Shown here: positions 10,548 through 19,223 of the stretch, piece by piece
Layout of the letters: the number at the start of each line of letters is the position of its first letter
Numbering within the stretch: the stretch's first letter is position 1
Assembly: GCA_024684455.1 (NCBI GenBank)
Contig: JAIKWU010000042.1
Coordinates: forward strand, 1-46,557
DNA length: 46,557 nucleotides
DNA from: Bacteroidaceae bacterium
GTDB taxonomy: Bacteria; Bacteroidota; Bacteroidia; Bacteroidales; Bacteroidaceae
Direction of reading: 5' to 3'
Translations under genes and position numbers: made by a program
Notes under the pieces: model-generated
The model's input: the letters and a program-made list of their open reading frames with translations, nothing else
Database searches by the model: none
Told to the model about the DNA's origin: nothing

Positions 10548-10560
10548 ATCCATTTCGCTG

Positions 10561-10592
10561 CAAAGTTACGAAATGTTGAGCGTTCAGCCAAA
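10561..10592 (-). promoter_or_regulatory. Promoter of the rimP-suf operon
   Basis: On the minus strand TTTG (10589-10592), 20 bases, then TAACTTTG (10561-10568): a full match to the Bacteroidetes housekeeping promoter. The start of transcription would be near 10555, giving a leader of about 70 bases before rimP. Confidence 0.8.
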
Positions 10593-10663
10593 AAAAACGC
10601 TCTTTTTTCTGTATAAAAAGCAAATAAATTGCATTTCACACTGATATACTCGTTTATTTAGCG

Positions 10664-10671
10664 TAAATTTG
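10664..10671 (+). promoter_or_regulatory. Candidate -7 box for the GT-C gene
   Basis: TAAATTTG matches the Bacteroidetes -7 consensus 25 bases before the ATG at 10696. No matching TTTG is seen at the expected distance upstream, so this is only a half-supported promoter. Confidence 0.4.
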
Positions 10672-10695
10672 CAAGGCAGATATAAACAGAACTGG

Positions 10696-12552
10696 ATGAC
10701 AGCGTATATTCTTAACATAATGCGCAGCCGTAATCTGGCAGACAACAAGACTTTTAATGGAGTTTTGCTGACGGTGTTGTTTACGGTGTTCCTATCCACG
10801 TATGTCGATGCCGTCATCTCGCCGCAGTTTGGTTGGTGGCATTATTATGCGTGGCGCATGGCTGAGGGCGACGTGCTATACAAGGATGTATATCTGTTCA
10901 TGCCTCCTTATTTTGTGTTTATCACACGGGCTCTATATACGTTCTTCGGCAACCACCTGATTCTTTACACCTTGCTGGTAGGCTATCCTGTCCGTGTAGG
11001 CTGTCTCCTGATGCTCTACACGATGTTATGCCGCCTGTCGAAGCCGATGTATGCATGTCTGGCGGTGTTCTTCGGAGCCTGTCTGTCGGCGACCTATCAG
11101 ATGGACATGCTTTACGACTTCAACCCGCTGACCATGTTTCCCTGTCTGCTGGCGATGTATTTCTTCGTGAAATTCTACGAACGCTTGAAGGCTGGACGTA
11201 CAGCCTACGTCTATAGTTTCTTCATCGGGCTGCTCCTGTCGCTGGTGTTCTGCCTGAAGCAGACGTTTGGCCTGACGCTGTCGTTCACGGTGGTGGTGAT
11301 GGCTGCCATCATCTATTTCCGAGAATACGAAGGCAGGCGGTCCGACTTCCGCCGTTACATTCTGTTCTCTGTCGCCGGAGCCATTGTGGCCATGATTCCC
11401 CTGATTGTCTATCTGACCTACTACGACTGCTGGCATGAGTTTTTTGACTGCATCTTCAGCGTCGGGGCTGCCAAAGGCGGCATGGACAAGATACTGATGC
11501 GCGTTGTTCACGTCTTTAAGGACATGCGCATCTGGAGTTATATCATCGTGTTACTGGCGGTGTATGCCCTGCTGCGTGTCTATTATCATCATCACGAACG
11601 GCGCCATACGGAAATGGGGATGATGCTGAGCAACTTGGTCGTTGTCAGCATGTTCGCCGCCCTGCTCGCCGACCTTGTCCATCATGCTGGTCAGCCGCTC
11701 CAGATTCATTCTGACATTACGAGTAATGAATTGATTACCAAGTGGCGTACGCGTGTCTATATGCTGCTTATCGACGGTAGTTTCCTCCTTTGGCTCTACA
11801 AGGCAGGGCGCTATTTCACAAAGCGTGAGGGGGTGTCGTCGGTCTTGCTGTTTACGACGCTGGTTGTTGCCCATTTCTTTACGGGTGTCCTTTCGACCGA
11901 CGGACTGGAGGAACTCTATCTGGTCATGTACACGCCTTGGTTGCTGACCATGGCTTTTGATGCCAAATGCCCTTATCACAAGTTGAAAAACGGCGTGTTG
12001 CTGCTCATCGTCGGGTTCTTCAGCCTCACGTGTGTGTCGATGAAAATTCAAGTGCCCTATAGTTGGCAAGGTTGGACGGAGGCCTCTATCGGGCACAACA
12101 ACATCCGCAGCAGCATTGATGGTCTGGAGGGTATTTCACTGCCCGACTCGGTCGAACGTCCTTTCTCGACCATCGTGCGGCTCATCGAGGAAAACACGAC
12201 GGAGGACGACCGTGTGTTCCAGTTTGCCAACATCCCGCTGTTCAACCTGCTGACCCATCGACAAATCCCTGGCTATGTGCCGATTACGTGGTTCGATGTC
12301 TGCTCCGACTCGCTTGCCATTCAGGTGGCTAACCATCTGCGAAAGGACCCACCGAAGATGCTCGTCTGGCACAATATGAAACGGTCGGAATGGGCATACG
12401 TCGAACGTGTGTTCCGAGGGGGAAATCCCAGTGGACAGCGGGCTTTGCAAGCGTTTTTCGAACGTGACGTCCCGATGCTTTATCAGCCGCTTTACAGGAT
12501 AGACAACGGGCGTGACGGGACTATTGAACTCTGGTTGCGAAAAGGCAAGTAA
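10696..12552 (+). CDS. Multi-pass membrane protein, GT-C-like glycosyltransferase
   Basis: A 618-residue protein with about ten hydrophobic segments in residues 20-450 and a soluble C-terminal domain of about 150 residues. This is the design of GT-C enzymes that transfer sugars from lipid-phosphate donors in the periplasm. An early loop with WWHYYAWRMAEGDVLYKDVYLF carries acidic residues before TM2, as in GT-C catalytic loops. The start at 10696 was chosen because the longer frame begins with TTG inside the -7 box. It converges with the gtrA/GT2 operon and is the best candidate for that machine's final transferase. No close family is recognised, so the substrate is unknown. Confidence 0.65.
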   Translation: MTAYILNIMRSRNLADNKTFNGVLLTVLFTVFLSTYVDAVISPQFGWWHYYAWRMAEGDVLYKDVYLFMPPYFVFITRALYTFFGNHLILYTLLVGYPVRVGCLLMLYTMLCRLSKPMYACLAVFFGACLSATYQMDMLYDFNPLTMFPCLLAMYFFVKFYERLKAGRTAYVYSFFIGLLLSLVFCLKQTFGLTLSFTVVVMAAIIYFREYEGRRSDFRRYILFSVAGAIVAMIPLIVYLTYYDCWHEFFDCIFSVGAAKGGMDKILMRVVHVFKDMRIWSYIIVLLAVYALLRVYYHHHERRHTEMGMMLSNLVVVSMFAALLADLVHHAGQPLQIHSDITSNELITKWRTRVYMLLIDGSFLLWLYKAGRYFTKREGVSSVLLFTTLVVAHFFTGVLSTDGLEELYLVMYTPWLLTMAFDAKCPYHKLKNGVLLLIVGFFSLTCVSMKIQVPYSWQGWTEASIGHNNIRSSIDGLEGISLPDSVERPFSTIVRLIEENTTEDDRVFQFANIPLFNLLTHRQIPGYVPITWFDVCSDSLAIQVANHLRKDPPKMLVWHNMKRSEWAYVERVFRGGNPSGQRALQAFFERDVPMLYQPLYRIDNGRDGTIELWLRKGK

Positions 12553-12559
12553 CTATTAT

Positions 12560-12583
12560 TTTTTTGACGTATCAAAAAATTTT
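12560..12583 (+). terminator. AT-rich hairpin after the GT-C gene
   Basis: TTTTTTGA, loop CGTA, TCAAAAAA, then TTTT begins eight bases after the stop codon. The stem is weak because it is almost all A-T. The rest of the 141-bp gap to 12694 shows nothing I recognise. Confidence 0.35.
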
Positions 12584-12693
12584 CTTCTGTTCTCTGCAGT
12601 AAACAGTCGAAAGCAGTACGGAAAGAGGAGGACAGATGGCGTGTGGAAGTATGTTTTCTCGCACGCGCGTTCCTTATTATATATTAATGTGAG

Positions 12694-13626
12694 TCAGAAG
12701 TTCACACGTTCTTTCTCGATGACAAGCGGACGGCGGCGCACCTGTGTGAGAATGCTGCCGACATACTCGCCGACAATGCCGAGAAAGAATAGTTGGACGC
12801 TGCCGAAGAAGAAGAGGCCAATGACGAGCGGTGCGATGCCGGCATCGAAGGTGTTCCAGTTGAACAGTTTGTAGATGAGATAAACAAACGCCACGAGCAG
12901 ACTGATGAGCCCGCATACAAAGCCGATGAACGAGGCCATGCGAAGGGGCACTTTGGAGTGGTTCACGAAGCCGAGCATCGCCATGTCGTAGAGGGTGTAG
13001 AAGTTATTGTGGGTCTTTCCAGCCATGCGTCGCGGCTGGGTGTAGAACACCTCGCCGAGGTCGCCGCCGTATTCTGCCACGAGTCCGCGCATGTAGGGGT
13101 AGGGGTCGTCTATTGAACGCAGCAGCCGCACGAAACTCTGATCGTACAGTCCGAAGCCGGTGAAGTTTTCGACCTGACGGGTCTCGCTGATGGCCTTGAT
13201 GGTCTTGTAGAAGGCTGTGCGCAGACCATAGACGATGGGGTTCTCCTTGCTCTGGCTCTTCACGCCGATGACCACACGGCGACCTTGTTCCCACTGCTCA
13301 AGAAACTGTGGAATCAGTTCGGGCGGGTCTTGCAGGTCGGCCACCATGAGCATGGCAGCATCGCCCGTTGCCTGGCAGAGACCGTAGAAGGGTGAGCGGA
13401 TGTGCCCGAAGTTCATCGCATTGACGATGATTTTCACGTTCTTGTCCTCAGCAGCAATGCGCTTGAGCACCTCGACCGTGCGGTCGGTGGAGGCGTTGTC
13501 GATAAAAATGTGCTCGTAGGTGTAGCGGTCGGCAAGTTGGTCGAACTGAGCCTTGACTTGGCGATAGAGTTCTTCAACGTTGGGCTCTTCATTATAGCAA
13601 GGGGTGACGATGCTTATTTTCTTCAT
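12694..13626 (-). CDS. GT2 glycosyltransferase, GtrB/DPM type
   Basis: A 310-residue family 2 glycosyltransferase that charges a polyprenyl phosphate with a sugar from a nucleotide donor at the cytoplasmic face. The N-terminal GT-A domain starts VTPCYNEEPNVEELY, has the DNAST motif at about 42 and the metal-binding DLQDPPEL at about 96. Two C-terminal membrane helices lie at about 232-258 and 266-290, as in GtrB and ArnC. Its ATG overlaps the gtrA stop as ATGA (13623-13626). Context suggests its donor may be the CDP sugar made upstream, but the sequence does not prove that. Confidence 0.85.
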   Translation of the reverse strand: MKKISIVTPCYNEEPNVEELYRQVKAQFDQLADRYTYEHIFIDNASTDRTVEVLKRIAAEDKNVKIIVNAMNFGHIRSPFYGLCQATGDAAMLMVADLQDPPELIPQFLEQWEQGRRVVIGVKSQSKENPIVYGLRTAFYKTIKAISETRQVENFTGFGLYDQSFVRLLRSIDDPYPYMRGLVAEYGGDLGEVFYTQPRRMAGKTHNNFYTLYDMAMLGFVNHSKVPLRMASFIGFVCGLISLLVAFVYLIYKLFNWNTFDAGIAPLVIGLFFFGSVQLFFLGIVGEYVGSILTQVRRRPLVIEKERVNF

Positions 13627-14042
13627 GATTTCGTTTGCTTAGGGGTACGATAGACAAATGTTTTCAGGGCGAAGAACGAGAACACGGCGGTGGGGATGGT
13701 GGCGAGGATGCCTGCCCAGTAGTCGTTCATGCCTATGAGGATAAACAACTTCACAATGCCTGTGTTGACGAGATAGACGCCGACGTAGCAAAGTACGAAG
13801 CGGAAGATGAGGCGCGGGTTACCGTTTTCAAAGACGATGTTGCCCGTCGTGACAAAGTTGAAGAGGACGCCCAGCACGTTACTCACCAGCGTGGCGATGA
13901 AATAGGGAAGTCCGATGAAAATCGCAAGGCAATAGACACCTACGCCGAACGCGGTATTCAGTCCGCCGACAAAGAGAAAGCGGATGAACTTGTTGGGGAT
14001 GAGGCGCTGGAACGCCAGTATGCCTTTGCGGATAGGATTCAT
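13623..14042 (-). CDS. GtrA-family flippase
   Basis: A 139-residue protein with four membrane helices (about residues 18-40, 47-66, 83-104 and 108-130 from this start), the GtrA layout. GtrA proteins are thought to flip polyprenyl-phosphate sugars across the inner membrane. The start at 14042 was chosen because it forms an ATGA overlap with the upstream stop; an in-frame ATG 15 bases earlier would run into that gene. It is coupled on both sides, to the fusion enzyme and to the GT2 gene. Confidence 0.85.
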   Translation of the reverse strand: MNPIRKGILAFQRLIPNKFIRFLFVGGLNTAFGVGVYCLAIFIGLPYFIATLVSNVLGVLFNFVTTGNIVFENGNPRLIFRFVLCYVGVYLVNTGIVKLFILIGMNDYWAGILATIPTAVFSFFALKTFVYRTPKQTKS

Positions 14043-16774
14043 GAGCGGTAGATGCATTGTTGCTGCAAGTCGTCAGGCATGAAGGGTGCCATCTTCTCAA
14101 GCGGAGCGGACGACATTTTGCCAGTCTCCTTGTCCATGAACGAGGCTGACTTGGGAAAGAGCGTCTGTTCTGGGTGCATGTGAACCTCACAGATGCAGGG
14201 ACCGTCGGTGGCGAGTGTACGACGGATGGCCTCAGTGAGGGCCTCGCCATTCTCGCTGATGCTGATGTAGGGAATTCCGTAGGCAGCGGCTATCTTCTCC
14301 AAACTCGGACAAACGACGCCACTGGCAGGATTTGACCCTGTAAAGCGTCCCTTGAAGAAGGACTTCTGCGTCGTCTTGATAGCGAGGTAACTCTCGTTCT
14401 CCAGCACAAAAAGTTTAAGAGGAAGGCTGTAGGTAACGAGTGTCTGCAGTTCTTGTAAGTTCATCTGAATGGAGCCGTCTCCGGTGACACAGACGGTACG
14501 GCCTTGCTCGTTGCTGACGCAGGCGCCGATGGCTGCTGGCAGACCATAACCCATGGCGGCACAACCCTGGTTGGCAAACACACGCACACCCTGCTTCACC
14601 TTCATGGCCTGATAAGTACAGGTGTAGGCGGTGCCATTTCCGGTCACGACGACGTCGCCGTCATGCAATTGCTGGAACAACTCGTCAGCAAACTTGTAGG
14701 AGTTGGTATAGCCCTCGCAGTCGGGGTTGTCGTCGAAGAGCGTCGGCAACTTCGCCTCAATGCAGCGTCCCCATTCTCGCCATTCGTCAAAGTCGGCAGC
14801 AGGCTTGGGGAGGGTCAGCATCTTGTCGATGACCTCGTCGAGCAATGCATGTATCTTCAGGTCGATGTTGAGGGTAGGCTTCGAGAGTTCAGCAGCGTCG
14901 GCATCGATCATCACCTTGTAGGCACGAGGCGCCAGCAGGTCGTAGGCGTAACTGACCTGACGGATGGACAGGCGGGTGCCCATGACGATGAGCAGGTCGC
15001 TGTTCTGTACCATGATATTGCCGATGCGGTCGCCGCAGATGCCTGGTTTGCCGAAGCAGAGCGGATGGTCGTGCCAGATGATGTCGCTGCCACTGATAGC
15101 GGTGACGACGGGAATGCCAAGACGTTCGGCAAGCGTGATAAACGGCTTCTCGCGACGGGCCAGACGTACGCCGTTGCCGACATAGATAACAGGCGATTTT
15201 GCTGTGCTGATTTTCTCGAAAAGCGTATGCAGTTGACTGTCGATGAGGTCATGGTCGTATGGGTCTGCAAGTTCGTTGGGGTCGAACTCGCGCAGTTCGG
15301 CTTCATCGACCATGGCACCCTGAATGTCGAGCGGCACATCCACCCACACAGGGCCAGGCCGTCCGCTGAGGGCAATGGCGATGGCCTTGTCGAGTTCGTA
15401 CTTCACGTCACGCACATCGGTGATGGTCACACAGTATTTTGTGATGCTCTGCACCATGCTCTTGATGTCAGCCTCCTGGTCGCCGAGTTGGCGCAGGGGC
15501 AGTTCTGGACAGGCAGCGATGGTGGTCGATTGCTTCACTTGTCCCGAAATGTAGAGGCCAGGGATGCTGTCGAGCCACTGACCCAGCACGCCGGTGATGG
15601 CGTTAGTGCCGCCAGGCCCCGTCGTCACACAAGTAACGGCCAAACGTCCGCTGGCACGGTAGTAGCCTTCACCCGCGATGGCTGAAGCCTGCTCATGGTG
15701 GTTGCAGACGTAGTGCAACCCCTCGGTGTGTCCGAGCGAGTCGTTGAGATGCATCGCACCGCCGCCTGTCACGAGGAAGCAGTGGCGGATGCCGTACTTC
15801 TGAACGAGGTGTTGGAAAATGAAGTCGCTGACTTTAATCATAGCATTATGTGGTTTTGTTTGATTGTATCTACGGATAATTTCACATATCGTCGCACTGA
15901 ATGTGCTATTGCAGACGAACTGGGCTGCCTGTGTGAGTCGGGTGGTGTCAGGGTTCAGCGAGACGTAGTGGGCAGGCTGGACAACACCATAGACTAACGT
16001 ACTCTCGGAGTGGGTCAGTCGCTTTATCTCTTCGACAAATTCGCGCAATGGGCGTGTGTCGTTCGAGGCTATGTTAAAGACTTCCTGCGTGAAAGTTGGC
16101 TTATCCAGTGCGTATGTGCAAAGTCTGGCAATCTGTTCGGCGGCATCGGCGACGTTGAGGAAATTCCACTGCTGTGTGCAGGGCGAGAGTTCGACAGGCT
16201 CGTTGCGGAGCATTCGGTCGATGCAAGTCATAACGAGGGTCCACGGATGGTCACCTACACCAAAGAGGCTGAAGATGCGCAGGTGCAGGTACTTCATGCC
16301 GAGTTGCTGTGCCAGAGTTCTGCACGATTCATAAGCCGCCAGTTTGGCTTTACCGTAAGCAGAGAAGGGCTGGCAAGGTGTGTCTTCGGTAATACGGCCG
16401 AGTTGTGTTCCGTATTCTGCCTGTGAACCCGAATCGACGAAGAGCATACAACCCAATTTGGCTGCAACCTGAAGGGCAGACTGTGTGCAACTGATATTGG
16501 ATTGCTGTATTTCCTCGACGTTACGTCCGTCATGTCCTGTTCCTGCCCATGCAAAGTGGACGAACACGTCGGCTTGCGGAATGTAGTCGGCAAGGCGGCG
16601 ATAGTCGTCCATGCCAGCCTCGACAAGTTCCAGTTGCGGATGTGTGCCGAGTTTAGAAACGGCTTTCGGGTGGTTGCGTACGACAGCAATCACCCGATGA
16701 CCCTCTCCCAGCAAGCGTTTGACAAGCCAGGAGCCGATGAAACTTGTTGCACCTGTTATGACGTAGGTTCGCAT
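14039..16774 (-). CDS. NAD-dependent epimerase/reductase fused to YerE-like TPP enzyme
   Basis: One continuous 911-residue frame. Residues 1-300 are an extended short-chain dehydrogenase: nucleotide motif TGATSFIGSWL and catalytic Y140-x3-K144 in SAYGKAK. Residues 312-911 are an acetolactate-synthase-type thiamine diphosphate enzyme: active-site Glu in NHHEQASAIAGEGY, cofactor motif GDGSIQMN followed about 26 residues on by NE. In yersiniose A synthesis YerE (TPP enzyme) adds a two-carbon unit from pyruvate to CDP-4-keto-3,6-dideoxyglucose and YerF (SDR) reduces the product; both activities appear here in one chain. The linker NQTKPHNA is encoded by AT-rich DNA, and an internal ATG at 15841 could start a separate second protein. 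It overlaps rfbG by 19 bases. Confidence 0.82.
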   Translation of the reverse strand: MRTYVITGATSFIGSWLVKRLLGEGHRVIAVVRNHPKAVSKLGTHPQLELVEAGMDDYRRLADYIPQADVFVHFAWAGTGHDGRNVEEIQQSNISCTQSALQVAAKLGCMLFVDSGSQAEYGTQLGRITEDTPCQPFSAYGKAKLAAYESCRTLAQQLGMKYLHLRIFSLFGVGDHPWTLVMTCIDRMLRNEPVELSPCTQQWNFLNVADAAEQIARLCTYALDKPTFTQEVFNIASNDTRPLREFVEEIKRLTHSESTLVYGVVQPAHYVSLNPDTTRLTQAAQFVCNSTFSATICEIIRRYNQTKPHNAMIKVSDFIFQHLVQKYGIRHCFLVTGGGAMHLNDSLGHTEGLHYVCNHHEQASAIAGEGYYRASGRLAVTCVTTGPGGTNAITGVLGQWLDSIPGLYISGQVKQSTTIAACPELPLRQLGDQEADIKSMVQSITKYCVTITDVRDVKYELDKAIAIALSGRPGPVWVDVPLDIQGAMVDEAELREFDPNELADPYDHDLIDSQLHTLFEKISTAKSPVIYVGNGVRLARREKPFITLAERLGIPVVTAISGSDIIWHDHPLCFGKPGICGDRIGNIMVQNSDLLIVMGTRLSIRQVSYAYDLLAPRAYKVMIDADAAELSKPTLNIDLKIHALLDEVIDKMLTLPKPAADFDEWREWGRCIEAKLPTLFDDNPDCEGYTNSYKFADELFQQLHDGDVVVTGNGTAYTCTYQAMKVKQGVRVFANQGCAAMGYGLPAAIGACVSNEQGRTVCVTGDGSIQMNLQELQTLVTYSLPLKLFVLENESYLAIKTTQKSFFKGRFTGSNPASGVVCPSLEKIAAAYGIPYISISENGEALTEAIRRTLATDGPCICEVHMHPEQTLFPKSASFMDKETGKMSSAPLEKMAPFMPDDLQQQCIYRS

Positions 16775-17862
16775 GAAAAAGAAGTGAATTCTTCAATCTG
16801 ATGACAGCACAACCGGTAAACATCCTCGTTCCGATAGCGGCGGTACCAGTCGGCAGTGAGTCGGCAGCACTGTGCAATGTCGGTGCGCGGCTGCCAGCCG
16901 AGTTGCGTACGTGCTTTGGTGATGTCGAGTGTCAGGAGCGAGGCTTCGTGCAGGTCATTGGGATTCGACACGTCATGCAACTCGCCGCTGCCATAATGCT
17001 TGACGATGAGGCTGGCAACATCCCACACGGGCGTCGTACTATCGGCACGCGGTCCGAAGTTCCATCCTTCGCAATAGGCAGTAGGTTCGTGCCACATCTT
17101 CGCTGCCAGCAGCAGATAGCCGCTGAGGGGTTCGAGCACGTGCTGCCACGGGCGGATGGAGTGAGGGCTGCGGATGTTGATGGGCTGACCCGCCTCGAGC
17201 GCACGAATACAGTCGGGCACGATGCGGTCCTTGGCCCAGTCGCCGCCGCCGACGACATTGCCGGCACGTACGCTGGCGATGCTCACATGGTGTTTTGTGC
17301 CATAGTCGGCAGGGTTGAAGAAACTGCGACGCCACGAACTGATGGCGATTTCACAGGCTCCTTTCGACGAACTGTAGGGGTCGTAGCCGCCCATCGCGTC
17401 GGTTTCGACATACCCTTCCTTTTGCTCCTTGTTCTCGTAGCATTTGTCGGTCGTTACCATCACTGCCACACGTACACTGTCGGTATGGCGAATAGCCTCC
17501 ATCACATTGATGGTGCCCATGACATTGGTCTCGTAGGTCTCGACAGGGATTTCGTAACTGAGGCGAACCAACGGCTGTGCCGCCAGATGGAAAACGATTT
17601 CAGGCTGATATTTTGCGAAGATTTCCTGCATCTGCTGACGATCACGGATGTCGGCGCGGATGTCGGCTTCCATCTTCTGCCCTATGCCTGAGAGCACATA
17701 ATTGTCGCGGTCAGTCAGCGGATCAAGTGCAACACCGACCACCTTTGCTCCCATTTCGTGCAGCCAGATGCAGAGCCACGAACCCTTGAAACCTGTATGG
17801 CCGGTGACGAGCACCCGCTTGCCCTGCAGGGTCTGGCTTACCGATGTGTCGTTCGCGTTCAT
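16756..17862 (-). CDS. rfbG: CDP-glucose 4,6-dehydratase
   Basis: A 368-residue extended SDR enzyme that converts CDP-glucose to CDP-4-keto-6-deoxyglucose. The NAD-binding motif is GHTGFKG (21-27), with TTDK at 137-140 and the catalytic Y163-x3-K167 in DPYSSSKG. The segment RPWQHVLEPLSGYLLLA is characteristic of CDP-glucose dehydratases. Its substrate comes from RfbF and its product goes to RfbH, both encoded just upstream in the same operon. Length is normal. Confidence 0.93.
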   Translation of the reverse strand: MNANDTSVSQTLQGKRVLVTGHTGFKGSWLCIWLHEMGAKVVGVALDPLTDRDNYVLSGIGQKMEADIRADIRDRQQMQEIFAKYQPEIVFHLAAQPLVRLSYEIPVETYETNVMGTINVMEAIRHTDSVRVAVMVTTDKCYENKEQKEGYVETDAMGGYDPYSSSKGACEIAISSWRRSFFNPADYGTKHHVSIASVRAGNVVGGGDWAKDRIVPDCIRALEAGQPINIRSPHSIRPWQHVLEPLSGYLLLAAKMWHEPTAYCEGWNFGPRADSTTPVWDVASLIVKHYGSGELHDVSNPNDLHEASLLTLDITKARTQLGWQPRTDIAQCCRLTADWYRRYRNEDVYRLCCHQIEEFTSFSCEPTS

Positions 17863-17868
17863 GGGGCA

Positions 17869-19203
17869 TTATTTTTCACAGAAGGCGCGGATGGTCTTCA
17901 CCATGTAGTCCAGTTTTTCGCGCGTCATGCCTGGATAGACACCCACCCAGAAGGTCTGGTTCATCACGACGTCGGTCGTTTCGAGCGAGACGGCGATGCG
18001 GTAGTCTTTGCCTTCGACATAAGTCTCGAAGGCAGGGTGCTTCGTCAGATTGCCGGCGAAGAGGTTGCGCGTCTGTATCTTGTTTTCTTCGAGATGGCTG
18101 GTGAGGTCGTTGCGGGAGAAGCCTGCGTCGGCCTTGACTGTGATGAGAAAGCCGAACCACGACGGGCGCGAGTTTTCCTGAGCCTCGGGCAGCAGGAGTC
18201 CCGGCGTGCCCTCGAGGCCACGGCGCAGCACGTCAAAGTTCTCACGGCGACGGCTGACGATGTCGTCCAGTTTGTCGAGTTGTGCACAGCCGATGGCGGC
18301 CTGCATGTCGGTAGCCTTCAGGTTGAAGCCGAGATGGCTATAGACGTACTTGTGGTCGTAGCCCACGGGCAGTTGTCCGAACTGCTTGCTGAAGCGATAG
18401 CCGCACGTGTTGTCCACGCCGCCCAGACACCAGCACTCACGTCCCCAGTCGCGGAAACTGTTGACATACTTATGCAGTTCGGCATTGTTGGTATAGACGG
18501 CACCGCCTTCGCCCATCGTCATGTGGTGGGGCGGATAGAACGAACTCGTGCCGAGGTCACCGATGGTTCCCGTCTTCTTCCACTCACCGTCGATGAAGTA
18601 TTCCGAGCCGAGCGCGTCGCAGTTGTCTTCGATGAGCCAAAGATGGTGCTTCTTGCAGAAATCAACGACGGCCTGAAGGTCGAAGGGGTTGCCGAGGGTG
18701 TGGGCCACCATGACGGCTTTGGTACGAGGCGAGAATGCCTTCTCCAACTGACTGACGTCGAGGTTGTAGTCGCGAAGCGTCACATCGACAAAGACGGGCA
18801 CGGCACCGTACTGCATGATCGGTGCCACGGTGGTCGGGAATCCGGCAGCCACGGTGATGACTTCGTCGCCGCGGCAGATGCGCCGTTTGCCCAGTTCCGG
18901 TGCTGTCAGGGTGTTGAAGGCAAGCAGGTTGGCCGACGAGCCAGAATTGACGAGCGAGCAGAACTTCACGCCGAGCCACTGGGCAAAGCGGCGTTCAAAA
19001 CGTGTGGCCCACGGACCTGCCGTGAGCCAGAAGTCGAGCGACGAGTCAACGAGGTTGACCATCTCTTCCGCATCGAAAAAACGTCCGCCATAGTTGACGC
19101 GCGTCTTTCCTGCCACAAATTCCTGACTCTCTTCGTGAGCCACCTTGTAGTACTCACGAGTCAACTCCAATATCTGTTTCTTGAGTTCTTCTTTCTGTTG
19201 CAT
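17869..19203 (-). CDS. rfbH: CDP-4-keto-6-deoxyglucose 3-dehydrase E1
   Basis: A 444-residue PMP-dependent, [2Fe-2S] enzyme that removes the C3 hydroxyl of CDP-4-keto-6-deoxyglucose, committing the sugar to a 3,6-dideoxyhexose. The usual PLP lysine is replaced by histidine in FYPPHHMTMGEGG (H226/H227). The Fe-S cysteines are visible: C195 in EDNCDALG and C257, C259, C267 in ECWCLGGVDNTCG. The start at 19203 (MQQKEELKK) is the one conserved in the family; the longer frame runs into rfbF. No E3 reductase gene (ddhD/ascD type) is in the window, so electrons must come from elsewhere. Confidence 0.94.
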   Translation of the reverse strand: MQQKEELKKQILELTREYYKVAHEESQEFVAGKTRVNYGGRFFDAEEMVNLVDSSLDFWLTAGPWATRFERRFAQWLGVKFCSLVNSGSSANLLAFNTLTAPELGKRRICRGDEVITVAAGFPTTVAPIMQYGAVPVFVDVTLRDYNLDVSQLEKAFSPRTKAVMVAHTLGNPFDLQAVVDFCKKHHLWLIEDNCDALGSEYFIDGEWKKTGTIGDLGTSSFYPPHHMTMGEGGAVYTNNAELHKYVNSFRDWGRECWCLGGVDNTCGYRFSKQFGQLPVGYDHKYVYSHLGFNLKATDMQAAIGCAQLDKLDDIVSRRRENFDVLRRGLEGTPGLLLPEAQENSRPSWFGFLITVKADAGFSRNDLTSHLEENKIQTRNLFAGNLTKHPAFETYVEGKDYRIAVSLETTDVVMNQTFWVGVYPGMTREKLDYMVKTIRAFCEK

Positions 19204-19223
19204 CGTTGATGTTGTTGTTTGAA

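Noticed and set aside
14504..15685. Long antisense reading frame opposite the TPP enzyme, and similar ones at 6430-7704, 8703-9971 and 17758-19209
   Set aside because: They lie wholly opposite well-supported genes, have no recognisable domain, and arise from the codon pattern of the sense strand.
16756..16774. The 19-base overlap of rfbG and the fusion gene as a frameshift error
   Set aside because: Both ends are intact and family-like, and other genes in the operon overlap too.
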